Assembly: GCA_964653555.1 (NCBI GenBank)
Contig: CAZZFT010000004.1
Span: forward strand, 22,971-86,970
Reading direction: 5' to 3'
Source of the DNA: JAHEJV01 sp964653555
Lineage (GTDB): Bacteria > Myxococcota_A > UBA9160 > SMWR01
Length of the DNA: 64,000 bases
Below the pieces are notes generated by a model, which did not search any database, was not told the origin of the DNA, and worked only from the letters and a program-made list of their open reading frames with translations. Below are positions 8,571 to 16,786 of this stretch, in pieces. Numbering within the stretch: position 1 is the stretch's first letter; every line of letters starts with the position of its first letter. The position numbers and the translations under genes were made by a program.

Positions 8571-9941
8571 TCAGAACGCCGCGCGCGGGGACGGGTCGAA
8601 CGTGCTCGGCGGAATCTCCACGCCGCGCGCGGTGAGGTGCTCGACCAGGTGCGGCCGGATGCCGGTCGGCACCAACGCGACCCGGAGGTGGCCGTCGGCG
8701 TCGAGACCGTGCCGCTCGAGCCGGAAGATCTCCTGCATGCTGATGATGTCGCCCTCCATGCCGGTGATCTCCTGGAGGCTCACCAGACGGCGCCGTCCGT
8801 CGGGCAGACGCGCGAGCTGCACGACCACCTGGATGGCGGCGGCGATCTGACTGCGCACCGCCCGCTGGGGGATGTCGAGTCCCGACATCGCGACCATGTT
8901 CTCGATCCGCGACAGCGCGTCGCGCGCCGAGTTCGCGTGGATCGTGGTGAGGGATCCGTCGTGACCGGTATTCATGGCCTGGAGCATGTCGAAGGCCTCG
9001 GCGCCGCGGACCTCGCCCACGATGATGCGGTCGGGCCGCATGCGCAGGGCATTGATCACGAGCTGCCGCTGACTGATCTCGCCCTTGCCCTCGATGTTCG
9101 CGGGTCGCGTCTCGAGCCGCGCCATGTTCTCGTGGGAGAGCTGGAGCTCCGCCGAGTCCTCGATCGTCACGATCCGCTCGGTGGTCTCGATGAAGCTCGA
9201 CACGACGTTGAGCAGCGTCGTCTTTCCCGAGCCCGTCCCGCCGGAGATCAGCACGTTGAGCCGCGTGCTCACGATCCCCCGCAGCAGCGCGATGATCTCG
9301 GGCGTGAGCGAGCCGAGGGCGACCAGGTCGTCGGCCGTCAGCGGATCGACCGGGAAGCGCCGGATCGAGAGCAGCGGTCCGTCGATCGCCAGGGGCGGGA
9401 TGATCGCGTTCACGCGCGAGCCATCGGCCAGGCGCGCGTCCACCATCGGGTTCAGCTCGTCCACCCGGCGGCCGACGCTCGAGACGATCTTCTCGATGAT
9501 GCGCATCAGGTGCGCGTCGTCCTTGAAACGCGCGACGGTGCGCTCCAGGCGCCCCATGCGCTCCACGTAGATCGAGGCGTGCCCGTTCACCAGCACGTCG
9601 CTGACGGTGGGGTCGGCCAGCAGCGGCTCCAGGGGGCCGAGCCCGAACACCTCGTCCTGGATCTCGCCGACGATCCGCTCGCGCTCCTCGAGCGTGAGCA
9701 GCACCCGCTGCTCCTCGAGGATGCGCCGGGTGGCGAGGGCGATGTCCTGACGCACCCGCTCCTCGCTCACCTTGCCCAGGCGCGCCAGGTCGATCAGCTC
9801 GAACAGGCGGTTGTGGACCCGCGACTTCAGCTCCTGATAGGCGCTCTCGGGCCCCGGCTGGTCGCCGCGCGTGCGCGCACTCCGCTCCAGGGTGCGGGAG
9901 ACGGCCGGCACGTCGCGGCGGAGGCGGTCGAGCAGGGCCAT
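8571..9941 (-). CDS. cpaF: Tad pilus assembly ATPase CpaF/TadA
   Basis: A 456-residue type II/IV secretion ATPase that powers Tad pilus extrusion and probably retraction. The N-terminal domain (residues about 1-190) includes the family stretch DPTVSDVLVNGHASIYVERM. The ATPase core has Walker A GGTGSGKTTLLN, the Asp box TERIVTIEDSAELQL, Walker B DRIIVGEVRGAEAFDML and the His box TGHDGSLTTIHAN. The CpaF/TadA branch, rather than PilB, is indicated by size and by the flanking cpaE and tadB. The ATG start overlaps the last base of the cpaE stop (TGATG), so the genes are translationally coupled. Confidence 0.96.
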   Translation of the reverse strand: MALLDRLRRDVPAVSRTLERSARTRGDQPGPESAYQELKSRVHNRLFELIDLARLGKVSEERVRQDIALATRRILEEQRVLLTLEERERIVGEIQDEVFGLGPLEPLLADPTVSDVLVNGHASIYVERMGRLERTVARFKDDAHLMRIIEKIVSSVGRRVDELNPMVDARLADGSRVNAIIPPLAIDGPLLSIRRFPVDPLTADDLVALGSLTPEIIALLRGIVSTRLNVLISGGTGSGKTTLLNVVSSFIETTERIVTIEDSAELQLSHENMARLETRPANIEGKGEISQRQLVINALRMRPDRIIVGEVRGAEAFDMLQAMNTGHDGSLTTIHANSARDALSRIENMVAMSGLDIPQRAVRSQIAAAIQVVVQLARLPDGRRRLVSLQEITGMEGDIISMQEIFRLERHGLDADGHLRVALVPTGIRPHLVEHLTARGVEIPPSTFDPSPRAAF

Positions 9942-11140
9942 CAGGACCTCCCGAGCATGCCGCGCACGGCCCGGGCGAGGCCGCTGCCGCTCGCCCGCTC
10001 GGGCGGCTCGACCTCGCACCACTGGTGGACCGCGTGCCCCAGGGCGGCGTAGGCGCGCGCGATCGCGCTGCGGGGTGCCACCTCGGCGATCGGCAGCCCC
10101 CGGTTCACCGCGGCCAGGGTCGTGGGATAGTCGTTGGGCAGGCCGAAGTCGGGCCGCCGATCCAGGAACTCGACGACGTCCTTCTCGGTCACCACGTCGC
10201 TGCGCGACTGGCGGTTGGCGATCAGCCGGATGCGCCGCCCCGTGTGTCCCAGCCGCTCCATCAGGTCCAGGTGCTGACGGGTGTGGTTCAGAGTGGGCAC
10301 GTCCATCAGGGTCACCAGCAGGATCTGATCCGCGAGGTCCAGGGCGCGCATGGTCGGCTCGCTCCAGGTGCGCGAGACATCCAGCACGACCCACTCGAAG
10401 TCCTCGCGCAAGAGGCCCAGCGCGCGCTCGACGTGCACTCCGCGCACCAGCTCCGCCTCCTCGGCGCGGGTGGGAGCGGCGAGGATCTGCACGCCGTCGG
10501 GGCGCCCCTGGAGGAGCGTGCGCAGGTAGGTCGCGTCGAGGCGATCCGCCTCCCGGGCGATGTTGGCGAGCGTGTAGGCGGGCTGGATGTCGTAGTGCAG
10601 CGCGACGTCGCCCAGCGGGAGATTGAGATCCACCAGTGCGGTGCGCGCGCCGCCGCGCCGAAGGGCCGCCGCCAGCTGGCAGGCCACCACCGTGGCTCCC
10701 ACGCCGCCCTTGGCCCCCATCACGGCGACCACCCGGGCGGGCGTCTCCACGTCCGACTCGCTGCCGAGGTCGCTGGCCAGACGCGCCACCGCCCGGCGCA
10801 GATCCTCCTCCGCGGGAGGCTGATCGAGGTACTCCCGCACCCCCATCCGCATTGCGCGCAGGATCGGACCGCTGCGGTCCTGGGGCCCGATCACCACCAG
10901 GCGCGAGCGCGGCGAGGGCAGCTTCTCGAGCAGATCGAGCACGCGATCGGGCTCGTCGCCCAGGTCCGCCACCACCAGATCCGGCCGGTGGTCCCGCACC
11001 TCCTCCAGGAAGGCGGTCGGGTCGTGGGTGACCAGGCCCAGGTCCACCACCCCGTCGTCCTGGAGACGATGGGCGAGGGTCCGCAGGGCGGCGCCGACCT
11101 CGCCGGTCTCGGAGAAGAAGATGCAGGAGGGGGTCTTCAT
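9941..11140 (-). CDS. cpaE: Tad pilus localisation ATPase CpaE/TadZ
   Basis: A 399-residue protein with two parts. Residues about 1-130 look like a degenerate response-regulator receiver (RPDLVVADLGDEPDRVLD, AMRMGVREYLDQPP). The rest is a MinD/ParA-type P-loop ATPase with deviant Walker A GAKGGVGATVVACQLA and WVVLDVSRTWSEPT. CpaE/TadZ proteins direct the Tad machine to its site, often a pole. MKTPSCIFFSE was chosen as start because the homologous receiver fold begins there; the upstream in-frame ATG only adds a basic unmatched tail. The Walker A has Ala-Thr rather than Lys-Thr at the second phosphate contact, as usual in TadZ. Confidence 0.93.
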   Translation of the reverse strand: MKTPSCIFFSETGEVGAALRTLAHRLQDDGVVDLGLVTHDPTAFLEEVRDHRPDLVVADLGDEPDRVLDLLEKLPSPRSRLVVIGPQDRSGPILRAMRMGVREYLDQPPAEEDLRRAVARLASDLGSESDVETPARVVAVMGAKGGVGATVVACQLAAALRRGGARTALVDLNLPLGDVALHYDIQPAYTLANIAREADRLDATYLRTLLQGRPDGVQILAAPTRAEEAELVRGVHVERALGLLREDFEWVVLDVSRTWSEPTMRALDLADQILLVTLMDVPTLNHTRQHLDLMERLGHTGRRIRLIANRQSRSDVVTEKDVVEFLDRRPDFGLPNDYPTTLAAVNRGLPIAEVAPRSAIARAYAALGHAVHQWCEVEPPERASGSGLARAVRGMLGRS

Positions 11141-11172
11141 GAGCTCGAGGGAAGCCTTCGGGGATCCACAGG

Positions 11173-12300
11173 CTACTGAACCAGCACCGCGCGATCCGCA
11201 GCGATGCCGTAATTGCACCCGCCCGCCCGGCGGGGCGGGGCGGTGGAGTCGCGACAATACTGATCGAAGAGGGGGTCGTCCGAACAGAGGAAGTGACCTG
11301 CGATCTGTCCAGGAGGCCCGAGCTCGATCCCCTCGACCTGGAAGCAGATGCTACCGGTAACCGGCAACGAAGCGGCAGCACAGGGGTTTCCGCCCCCGGC
11401 CTGGCAGGCCATCACGGGCAGCTTCACGACCAGGGGGCCGCTGCCCAGGGCGTCGAGGTGGTCCTGGAGGGCGACCAGCGGGTCCGGGGTGAGCGGTCCG
11501 CCGAGCAGCTCCAGGTCGTCGCCGACCGCGATCGGGCTCGGATTGCCGCTGCCCGAGGTGATCAGCGCCGACAGCTCGGCCGGGGACAACGCCGACTCGA
11601 AGCCCGTCCAGCACGCGTTCTCCAGCTCCGGCGCGAGACAGGTCATCGTGGGATCCGAGGCGCAGGGCTCCAGGACGCTGGCGATCGAGGCGCAGAAGTC
11701 GGCGGCGCAGCAGCCGCCCGGCACCGCGCACGCGCTGACCGCGAGCGGCAGGCCGTAGTGCGACGCCGGCACGGCGCCCTCGTATCCGAGATAGGCCGTG
11801 GCCGTGCTCGTCACCTCGAAGCCGTCGAAGGTGTCGCCCCCAAGCCGGAGCAGGCCCGCGAAGAAGGTCGGCGGGGCCGCGTTGCCACCCTGCTTGCCGT
11901 CGAGGTGGACGTCGACCCGCACCGCGGTGACCGCCTCCGTCGCGGCGCTGGCGTCGAAGAAGGGCGGATTCGCACAGGCGTTCCAGCTCCCGAAGGTCAC
12001 GTCCTCGGGAGCCAGCAGGATCTGGGGATTGCCGATCGTCATGTTCGCGCCCGCATACTCGTCCGCCGCCGCCCGGGCGTCGCCGAGACTGGCCACGGTC
12101 ACGGAGCCGTTGCCGTCGACCAGCTCCGCCGCCGCGGCCAGCGCCGCGGCGTCGGCCACGTGCTGGCTCTGGGCGCGGCCCGACCAGACCGATCCCACGT
12201 CGAGGGCGAGTCCGACGAACAGCAGCAGCGTCACCGCGGCGAGGGCGGCGATCACCATCGCCGTTCCGCGCTCGCCTCGCCTGCTGCGTCGCCGATCCAT
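11173..12300 (-). CDS. TadG-like pilus-assembly protein, cysteine-rich
   Basis: A 375-residue protein beginning MDRRRSRRGERGTAMVIAALAAVTLLLFVGLALDV: a basic stretch, a TadE/G-like (TadG N-terminal) membrane helix, then DVGSVWSGRAQSQHVADAAALAAA, the signature of TadG N-termini. The periplasmic part does not match a domain I can name. It carries 14 Cys, often paired (ACAVPGGCCAADFC, EPCASDPTMTCLAPELENAC), which suggests disulfides in the periplasm or at the surface. No von Willebrand A domain, often seen in TadG, is evident. It lies in the tad operon between the small lipoprotein gene and cpaE, so it is probably a minor pilin-like or tip component. Confidence 0.8.
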   Translation of the reverse strand: MDRRRSRRGERGTAMVIAALAAVTLLLFVGLALDVGSVWSGRAQSQHVADAAALAAAAELVDGNGSVTVASLGDARAAADEYAGANMTIGNPQILLAPEDVTFGSWNACANPPFFDASAATEAVTAVRVDVHLDGKQGGNAAPPTFFAGLLRLGGDTFDGFEVTSTATAYLGYEGAVPASHYGLPLAVSACAVPGGCCAADFCASIASVLEPCASDPTMTCLAPELENACWTGFESALSPAELSALITSGSGNPSPIAVGDDLELLGGPLTPDPLVALQDHLDALGSGPLVVKLPVMACQAGGGNPCAAASLPVTGSICFQVEGIELGPPGQIAGHFLCSDDPLFDQYCRDSTAPPRRAGGCNYGIAADRAVLVQ

Positions 12301-12312
12301 GCCGTCTCCCGC

Positions 12313-12585
12313 CTAGTTGCCGATCTCCACGTTGATCATCGACTCGGTGCCCGACTGCTTCGGCTGGGCCTCCGCCTCGCGCTGGCGCTCCTTGGCCATG
12401 GCGGCGGCCGCCGAGATGCCGTCGCTCTCGGGGCCGTCGGCGTCCTCCTTCGCCGCGGCGTCGGGATTCTCGATCGAGCGCTCCAGGTATGCGCGCTGGG
12501 AGCGCCCGTAGGCCCGCTCGAGGGGCGTCTCGCAGCCGAGCGCCGCGAGGGCCACCGCGAGCACGAGCGCACACCACACCTTCAC
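12313..12585 (-). CDS. Small lipoprotein of the Tad operon
   Basis: A 90-residue protein from a GTG start overlapping the cpaC stop by 4 bases (GTGA). The signal MKVWCALVLAVALAALGCE ends in a lipobox with Cys18. The mature part is short, charged and likely disordered or helical (RSQRAYLERSIENPDAAAKED, MAKERQREAEAQPK). It sits between the secretin and the TadG-like gene, where other Tad loci have cpaD or rcpB, an outer-membrane-associated accessory. It is too short and divergent to call CpaD; a functional analogue (secretin pilotin or stabiliser) is a guess from position. Confidence 0.75.
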   Translation of the reverse strand: MKVWCALVLAVALAALGCETPLERAYGRSQRAYLERSIENPDAAAKEDADGPESDGISAAAAMAKERQREAEAQPKQSGTESMINVEIGN

Positions 12586-14162
12586 GGCCGCTCCTCCTCG
12601 CCCTCGGCGGGGCTCGCCGGGAGACGGTAGCCCGCGTCGCCGATCATTCCGGCGCGCGCCTCGGCCTTCTCGACCGGGTACTGGTCGTCGAAGCCCTCCG
12701 CGCGCCCCAGCAGGAAGAACTCGAACCAGTTGGGCTCGTCCAGGTAGTCGGTGGGGAGCGGCGGCGGCTCGGGCCCGATGGGCTTCACCAGGCGCGGCCT
12801 CACCAGCAGCACCAGCTCGGTCAGCTTCTTCTGGTAGCTGGAGCTGCGAAACAGCGTGCCGAGGATCGGGATCGAGCCCAGGATCGGGTACTTGGCGACC
12901 CGCTCCGCCATCTGGTCCTGCAGCAGGCCGGCGATCGCAAACACCTGGCCGTCGCCGAGCTCCACACCGGTGGAGGCCCGGCGGGTGCGGAAGCCCGGGG
13001 CCGTCAAGCCGGCCACCGCGGTGCCCAGTCCGAAGTCCACCTCGCTCACCTCGGTGGAGACGTCGAGGTGGATGCGCTGGTCACTCATCACCGTCGGCGT
13101 GAACGAGACCGCGACCCCGAACGGGTGGTATTCGATGGTGATCGAGCCGAAGGCGCCTCCCTGGGCCACCGGAATCGGGACCTCGCCACCGGCCAGGAAG
13201 CTCGCGGTCTCCCCGGCGCGCGCCACCAGGGTCGGCTCGGCCAGCACCTTCCCGAGCCCCGTCTCGTCGAGGACGTTCACGAAGAATGTGTAGGCACCCC
13301 AGCTGAGCCCGGCGGCCGATGAGATCAGGTTCACCTGCTGGGAGAAGTCGATCATGTCCTTGACGACGCCCGCGTCGTTTATCGTGCGGTTCAGGCTGGT
13401 GAGGCCGTCGAGCAGGTTGAACACGTCGTAGGAGTTCCCGCCGTTCACGATCTGGGCAGCGAAGTTCGTGCCGATCGCCCTGCGCAGCTCCCGCGACATC
13501 TCCGAGACCGTGACCTCGATCAAGACCTGCTGGTTGCCGCCCACCGACAGCATGTTGACGACCTGGCCCGCCTCCTTGTCCGGGAAGTGGGCGCGCGCGA
13601 GCGCGAGCACCCGCTCGAGGGTCTCCGCATTGGGGACCGATCCGCTGAGCACGATCGAGTCCCCGGCCGAGTCGACGCGGACGTCGTCCGTCTCGGCGAG
13701 GCGGCGGATCTCGCTCTCGACCGCGGAGTAGGGGCGGCCGACGTCGAGGTCGATCGCCGCCTCGATCTCCCCCGAATTGCCCCATATCACGACGTTGGTG
13801 CTGCCCACGTCGCGCGCGACGAGCTGGATCTCCTGGGGTCGCAGCACGATCACGTCGGCGATGCGCGCGTCGCCCACGGACACGCGTCCGACACCGTAGT
13901 CGGTGCGCACGAACACCGACTTCCCCTTCTCCATGTGCAGCCCGTGCACCGTGTCCTCGGCGCTCTCGGCAGCCCCCAGCTGGATCGTGGCGCGCGCCCC
14001 GGTCGGCACCAGCTCGCGGCGCGCGGGCGGGCGCTCGTCCACGGCGAGCGCCGGGGCAGCCGCGAGCAGCGCCGTCGCCAGCGCGAGCGCCGCCGCGGCC
14101 CTCCCCGACGCGCTCCGATGCGGCGGACGGGGGACGGGCTTCGGGGCGCGCGGCATGGTCAT
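12582..14162 (-). CDS. cpaC: Tad pilus secretin CpaC/RcpA
   Basis: A 526-residue outer-membrane secretin that forms the channel through which the pilus emerges. A signal peptide ends around LLAAAPALAVDE. Residues about 70-190 hold the N-terminal pilus-locus domain (GKSVFVRTDYGVGRVSVGD, RDVGSTNVVIWG) and a BON-like domain (VDSAGDSIVLSGSVPNAETL). The secretin core follows, with VEVTVSEM-like IEVTVSEMSRELRRAIGTNF, the conserved VLAEPTLVARAGETASFLAG, EVPIPV and YPILGSIPILGTLFRS. The C-terminal proline-rich tail after about residue 460 is unusual but not striking. It is followed by the lipoprotein with a GTGA overlap. Confidence 0.96.
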   Translation of the reverse strand: MTMPRAPKPVPRPPHRSASGRAAAALALATALLAAAPALAVDERPPARRELVPTGARATIQLGAAESAEDTVHGLHMEKGKSVFVRTDYGVGRVSVGDARIADVIVLRPQEIQLVARDVGSTNVVIWGNSGEIEAAIDLDVGRPYSAVESEIRRLAETDDVRVDSAGDSIVLSGSVPNAETLERVLALARAHFPDKEAGQVVNMLSVGGNQQVLIEVTVSEMSRELRRAIGTNFAAQIVNGGNSYDVFNLLDGLTSLNRTINDAGVVKDMIDFSQQVNLISSAAGLSWGAYTFFVNVLDETGLGKVLAEPTLVARAGETASFLAGGEVPIPVAQGGAFGSITIEYHPFGVAVSFTPTVMSDQRIHLDVSTEVSEVDFGLGTAVAGLTAPGFRTRRASTGVELGDGQVFAIAGLLQDQMAERVAKYPILGSIPILGTLFRSSSYQKKLTELVLLVRPRLVKPIGPEPPPLPTDYLDEPNWFEFFLLGRAEGFDDQYPVEKAEARAGMIGDAGYRLPASPAEGEEERP

Positions 14163-14173
14163 GCGGTTCCTGT

Positions 14174-14204
14174 CCGGATCCCGGAGGATCCCGGCTTGAT
14201 CCGG
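14174..14204. repeat. Inverted repeat between cpaB and cpaC
   Basis: CCGGATC (14174-14180) and GATCCGG (14198-14204) are perfect complementary arms. They enclose a second shorter inverted repeat built on GGATCC, so the transcript could fold into a nested hairpin. It is followed on the plus strand by tandem GGGGGCTT units. It lies in the 102-bp gap between cpaB and cpaC, one of the few real spacers in this operon. It could be an RNA-stability or attenuation element; no U-tract follows, so it is not a classic intrinsic terminator. Confidence 0.5.
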
Positions 14205-14264
14205 GGGCTTGGGGGCTTGGGGCTGTGGGTTCGGTTCGACTTGGCGAGGGACGGAGGACGCGGG

Positions 14265-15086
14265 TCAGAAAGATTCCACGGACACCTCGGCGCCCTTGAT
14301 GACCTCGACGTTGGTCTTGGGCGCGGCGGCCACGTGGGGACGCGGTGCCGGCTTGGGCGGAGGTATCACGTCCAGCACGTCGTTCACCCCCACGCTGTGG
14401 GTCGCCACGATCTCGCGATCGTCCGGGTTGCGCAAGGCGAGCTGGAGCTTCCCTTCGTGGGCGGCGAAGGTGAGCTTCTCCGCCTGCTCGGGGCTCACCT
14501 CGAGGGTCACGACCTGCACCAGCTCCGGTCGGCTTCCCTTGGCCTCCTCGAGCTGCTGATCGATCGCCAGCACCTGGACGTCCTGGAGGATCACCTTGCT
14601 GACGGGCTGGGCCGAATCGCCGCCGATCCGGCGCAGCGTGGCCAGCACGTCGACGTGGGAGCCGGGCACGACGAAGCCGGCCACGCCGACGACTGGGTCC
14701 ACCTTCACCGAGATCGCGCGGCGCGTCGGGTCGATCACGGACACCAGCCCGCCGCGCGCACCCTCCGGCAGGAGCGCGGACTCGAGCACCGGCTCGCCAC
14801 CGGCGAGCGGCCGCCGAAGCACGCGTCCCACCACCTGGTCCGGGCTCGCGAACCCGTCCTCGGGCGCGAACTCCGTCGGCCAGTCCACGGTGATCAGGTC
14901 GCCCTCGGACAGCGCGCTGCCGACCGCCAGATCCGAGCGGACCACGGTGACCGAGCGGGTCTTCTCCGCGTTCGGGGGCGGCCGCAGCGCGAGCTGCTGC
15001 TCGAGCCAGCGCTTCGCCGTCAGCGCGGCGCCAGCGCCCAGGACGATGGCGAGGATGAGGACGAAGAAGGCACGTCGGTTCTGCAA
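14265..15086 (-). CDS. cpaB: Tad pilus assembly protein CpaB/RcpC
   Basis: A 273-residue protein with an N-terminal anchor (RRAFFVLILAIVLGAGAALTA), a SAF domain (VTVVRSDLAVGSALSEGDLI, at about residues 45-110, with VVGRVLRRPLAGGEPVLESAL) and the RcpC/CpaB-type core (AISVKVDPVVGVAGFVVPGSHVDVL, LEVSPEQAEKLTFAAHEGKLQLALRN). CpaB is periplasmic or outer-membrane associated and supports the secretin. The C-terminal tail is proline/alanine rich. It sits between tadE and cpaC in the canonical order for Tad loci. Confidence 0.94.
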   Translation of the reverse strand: MQNRRAFFVLILAIVLGAGAALTAKRWLEQQLALRPPPNAEKTRSVTVVRSDLAVGSALSEGDLITVDWPTEFAPEDGFASPDQVVGRVLRRPLAGGEPVLESALLPEGARGGLVSVIDPTRRAISVKVDPVVGVAGFVVPGSHVDVLATLRRIGGDSAQPVSKVILQDVQVLAIDQQLEEAKGSRPELVQVVTLEVSPEQAEKLTFAAHEGKLQLALRNPDDREIVATHSVGVNDVLDVIPPPKPAPRPHVAAAPKTNVEVIKGAEVSVESF

Positions 15087-15129
15087 GGGGGGGCTCCTGG
15101 CGGCTCTCCGCGGACTCGAACTCGGACTC

Positions 15130-15570
15130 CTACTCGTTCCGCATCGTGGCTTCGTACCCGAGCGGGATCGAATCGGGGATCAGGTCGGTGCCCCCGAACT
15201 CGGGAATCTGCAGTACGAAGTCGTAGTTCGCCGTCACGTTGCCCTGGGTCCCGCTCCCCGCGCAAGCGCCTTTCACCTTGATGTTCAGCAGGGTGGGGTC
15301 GATGCCGCCCGAGCTGGCATAGTCCTTCACCCGCGTGCGCACGGCGTCCTTGACGGTGCTGGCGGTACAGGGGTCGCGGTACACGACCAGCTCCCGCGCC
15401 CCCTCGCGGACCGCGTTGCTCAGGGTGAGCCAGCGCTGGAAGAGCAGGCCAAACTGGGCGATGGCGAAGAGCAGGAGCAGGAGCACGGGCAGCACCCAGA
15501 CCATCTCGAGCATCGCCATCCCCCTGCGACGGCGCTCACACCCACGAGACGCCCCGCCGGCTAGGTCCAC
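15130..15570 (-). CDS. tadE: Pseudopilin TadE
   Basis: A 146-residue minor pseudopilin when started at the GTG overlapping the tadV stop (bases 15561-15570). This start yields a leader ending RRRRG, then MAMLEMVWVLPVLLLL, matching the prepilin rule of cleavage after Gly with Glu at +5. Starting at the later ATG would delete that leader, so I prefer the GTG. The hydrophobic helix is followed by TLSNAVREGARELVVYRD, typical of TadE (the usual NAAREGARYAV region), then a periplasmic domain with a Cys pair (PCTAS and GACAGSG). The product is probably processed by TadV and needed for Flp pilus assembly. Confidence 0.88.
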   Translation of the reverse strand: MDLAGGASRGCERRRRGMAMLEMVWVLPVLLLLLFAIAQFGLLFQRWLTLSNAVREGARELVVYRDPCTASTVKDAVRTRVKDYASSGGIDPTLLNIKVKGACAGSGTQGNVTANYDFVLQIPEFGGTDLIPDSIPLGYEATMRNE

Positions 15571-16211
15571 GGCATCCCCCAGCGCTGATAGACGCAGGCA
15601 CCGATTCCCATCGCCACCGCGAAGGGCAGCCCCGAGCCGGCCGCCGAGCCAGGGGCCGGGGGCACGTAGTGCACCCGGCGGGTGGACAGGGAGAGCCACA
15701 GGCTGCGCCACCAGCGCCGGCACAGGTCGGGCCCTTCGCCGCGCAGCACGACCAGCGCGATCGCCATCACGCCGCCCACCACGAACATCCAGAACAGGAC
15801 CGGCAGCACCTGCTCCCGGCCCCACAGGGCCCCCAGCACCATCATCGCCTTGGCGTCGCCCGCTCCCAGCCAGCGCAGGGCGAAGGGAACGAACACCACG
15901 GCGAGCGCGACGCTCGCCCCCGCCAGCGCCGAGACGAGCCCGCCCGCTCCGCCCGCGACGGCGGCGTGTCCCAGAGCGGCTGCGAGGCCCCCGTAAGTGA
16001 GCCAGTTCGGAATGCGCAGCCGGCGGACGTCCTGCTCGATCGCGATCGCGAGGAAAGCCGCTGCCCCGATCGTCGCGGGCAGCGGATTCCACCGTGCGCT
16101 CCAGATGAACCCCGCGCCGACCAAGGTGGCGAGCACCAAGGACGCCGCGATCGGCGACCCCGCACCCGTGTGCCCAAGGCCCGTCTGCGGAATCGCGAGG
16201 TCCCGGCTCAT
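15561..16211 (-). CDS. tadV: Prepilin peptidase TadV/CpaA
   Basis: A 216-residue A24 aspartic peptidase of the inner membrane that removes leaders from Flp, TadE and related pseudopilins. Two family motifs are seen: IEQDVRRLRIPNWLT (first catalytic Asp) and GAGDAKAMM (second Asp, in the GxGD motif), set among about six hydrophobic helices. ATG at 16211 gives MSRDLAIPQTG; further upstream in-frame sequence has no match. Its stop overlaps the tadE start and it lies just downstream of flp. The Asp-x-x-x-x-x-x-Ile-Pro-Asn layout is CpaA-type, without the N-terminal methylase domain. Confidence 0.93.
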   Translation of the reverse strand: MSRDLAIPQTGLGHTGAGSPIAASLVLATLVGAGFIWSARWNPLPATIGAAAFLAIAIEQDVRRLRIPNWLTYGGLAAALGHAAVAGGAGGLVSALAGASVALAVVFVPFALRWLGAGDAKAMMVLGALWGREQVLPVLFWMFVVGGVMAIALVVLRGEGPDLCRRWWRSLWLSLSTRRVHYVPPAPGSAAGSGLPFAVAMGIGACVYQRWGMPWT

Positions 16212-16242
16212 CGAGGTTCGGGGAATCCGGTCTAGAAAACGT

Positions 16243-16449
16243 CTAGGGATTTGGAGTGGGCTGCTGCGGACAGCTGGACGGATCGCTGACGCAATCCCCG
16301 ATGCTGCCCAGGGCGCCCTTGATGTTCGTGTTGAGCGTGGACCAGAGCAGCGCACCGGCGAGCGCAAACACTACGCCCACGATCGACCACTCCACCATCT
16401 CCATCCCGTCGTCCTCGAGAACGAGGCGCTTGAGAACCGTCGAAAGCAT
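16243..16449 (-). CDS. flp: Flp-type major pilin precursor
   Basis: A 68-residue prepilin. The 15-residue leader MLSTVLKRLVLEDDG is cut after Gly15, giving MEMVEWSIVGVVFALAGALLW: a hydrophobic helix with the +5 Glu but Trp in place of the usual +6 Tyr of Flp pilins. The C-terminal part (TNIKGALGSIGDCVSDPSSC) has two cysteines that could form a loop. The ATG is preceded by AAGGGGAA at good spacing. It is the first gene of the tad operon and is followed by tadV after 31 bp. Confidence 0.92.
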   Translation of the reverse strand: MLSTVLKRLVLEDDGMEMVEWSIVGVVFALAGALLWSTLNTNIKGALGSIGDCVSDPSSCPQQPTPNP

Positions 16450-16786
16450 CGAGCTTCCCCTTTGCATGGCACCGACACGCGTGCCGATGCGATAGTCGCG
16501 AGCCCCCCCACGGGCTGTGACTCGCTTATGGAGGTCAGTACCTGCTGAGCGAACCACGGTTACGCGAGCCTCGAATCGCGACCACCACGTCGGGCTCGCA
16601 TCCTGCCCGCGCGGATTATGGCAGTTTGCACTCGAAGATTCCATATTCATTTCAATGGCTTGCGGCTCGGCGGTCGGAACCGGGTCGAGCCCCGGCGGAA
16701 CCCGTTGCGAATTCCGCAGCGGAATCCGAGGGCTAGAAAGTATCCTTGCGGGAGGGCATGCGGTCCTATTCCCACGGGGGAGCGCC
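16450..16786. promoter_or_regulatory. Divergent upstream region of the flp/tad operon and the MaoC gene
   Basis: 337 bp with no credible gene. It is visibly less GC-rich in its middle (about 16608-16660: CGCGGATTATGGCAGTTTGC, ATTCCATATTCATTTCAATGG), which fits a promoter region. It probably drives flp leftwards and the MaoC gene rightwards. A weak hairpin (GGCAC, 8-nt loop, GTGCC) lies at 16468-16485, a few bases upstream of the flp ribosome-binding site. I could not assign convincing -35/-10 or sigma-54 boxes by eye. Confidence 0.5.

Noticed and set aside
14174..14204. Rho-independent terminator between cpaB and cpaC
   Set aside because: The hairpin is not followed by a run of T on either strand, so terminator function is not supported.
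16608..16660. Possible sigma-54 promoter (TGGCA and TTGC) upstream of flp
   Set aside because: On the plus strand TGGCAGTTTGCA has the wrong spacing between the GG and GC elements, and no good match exists on the minus strand.
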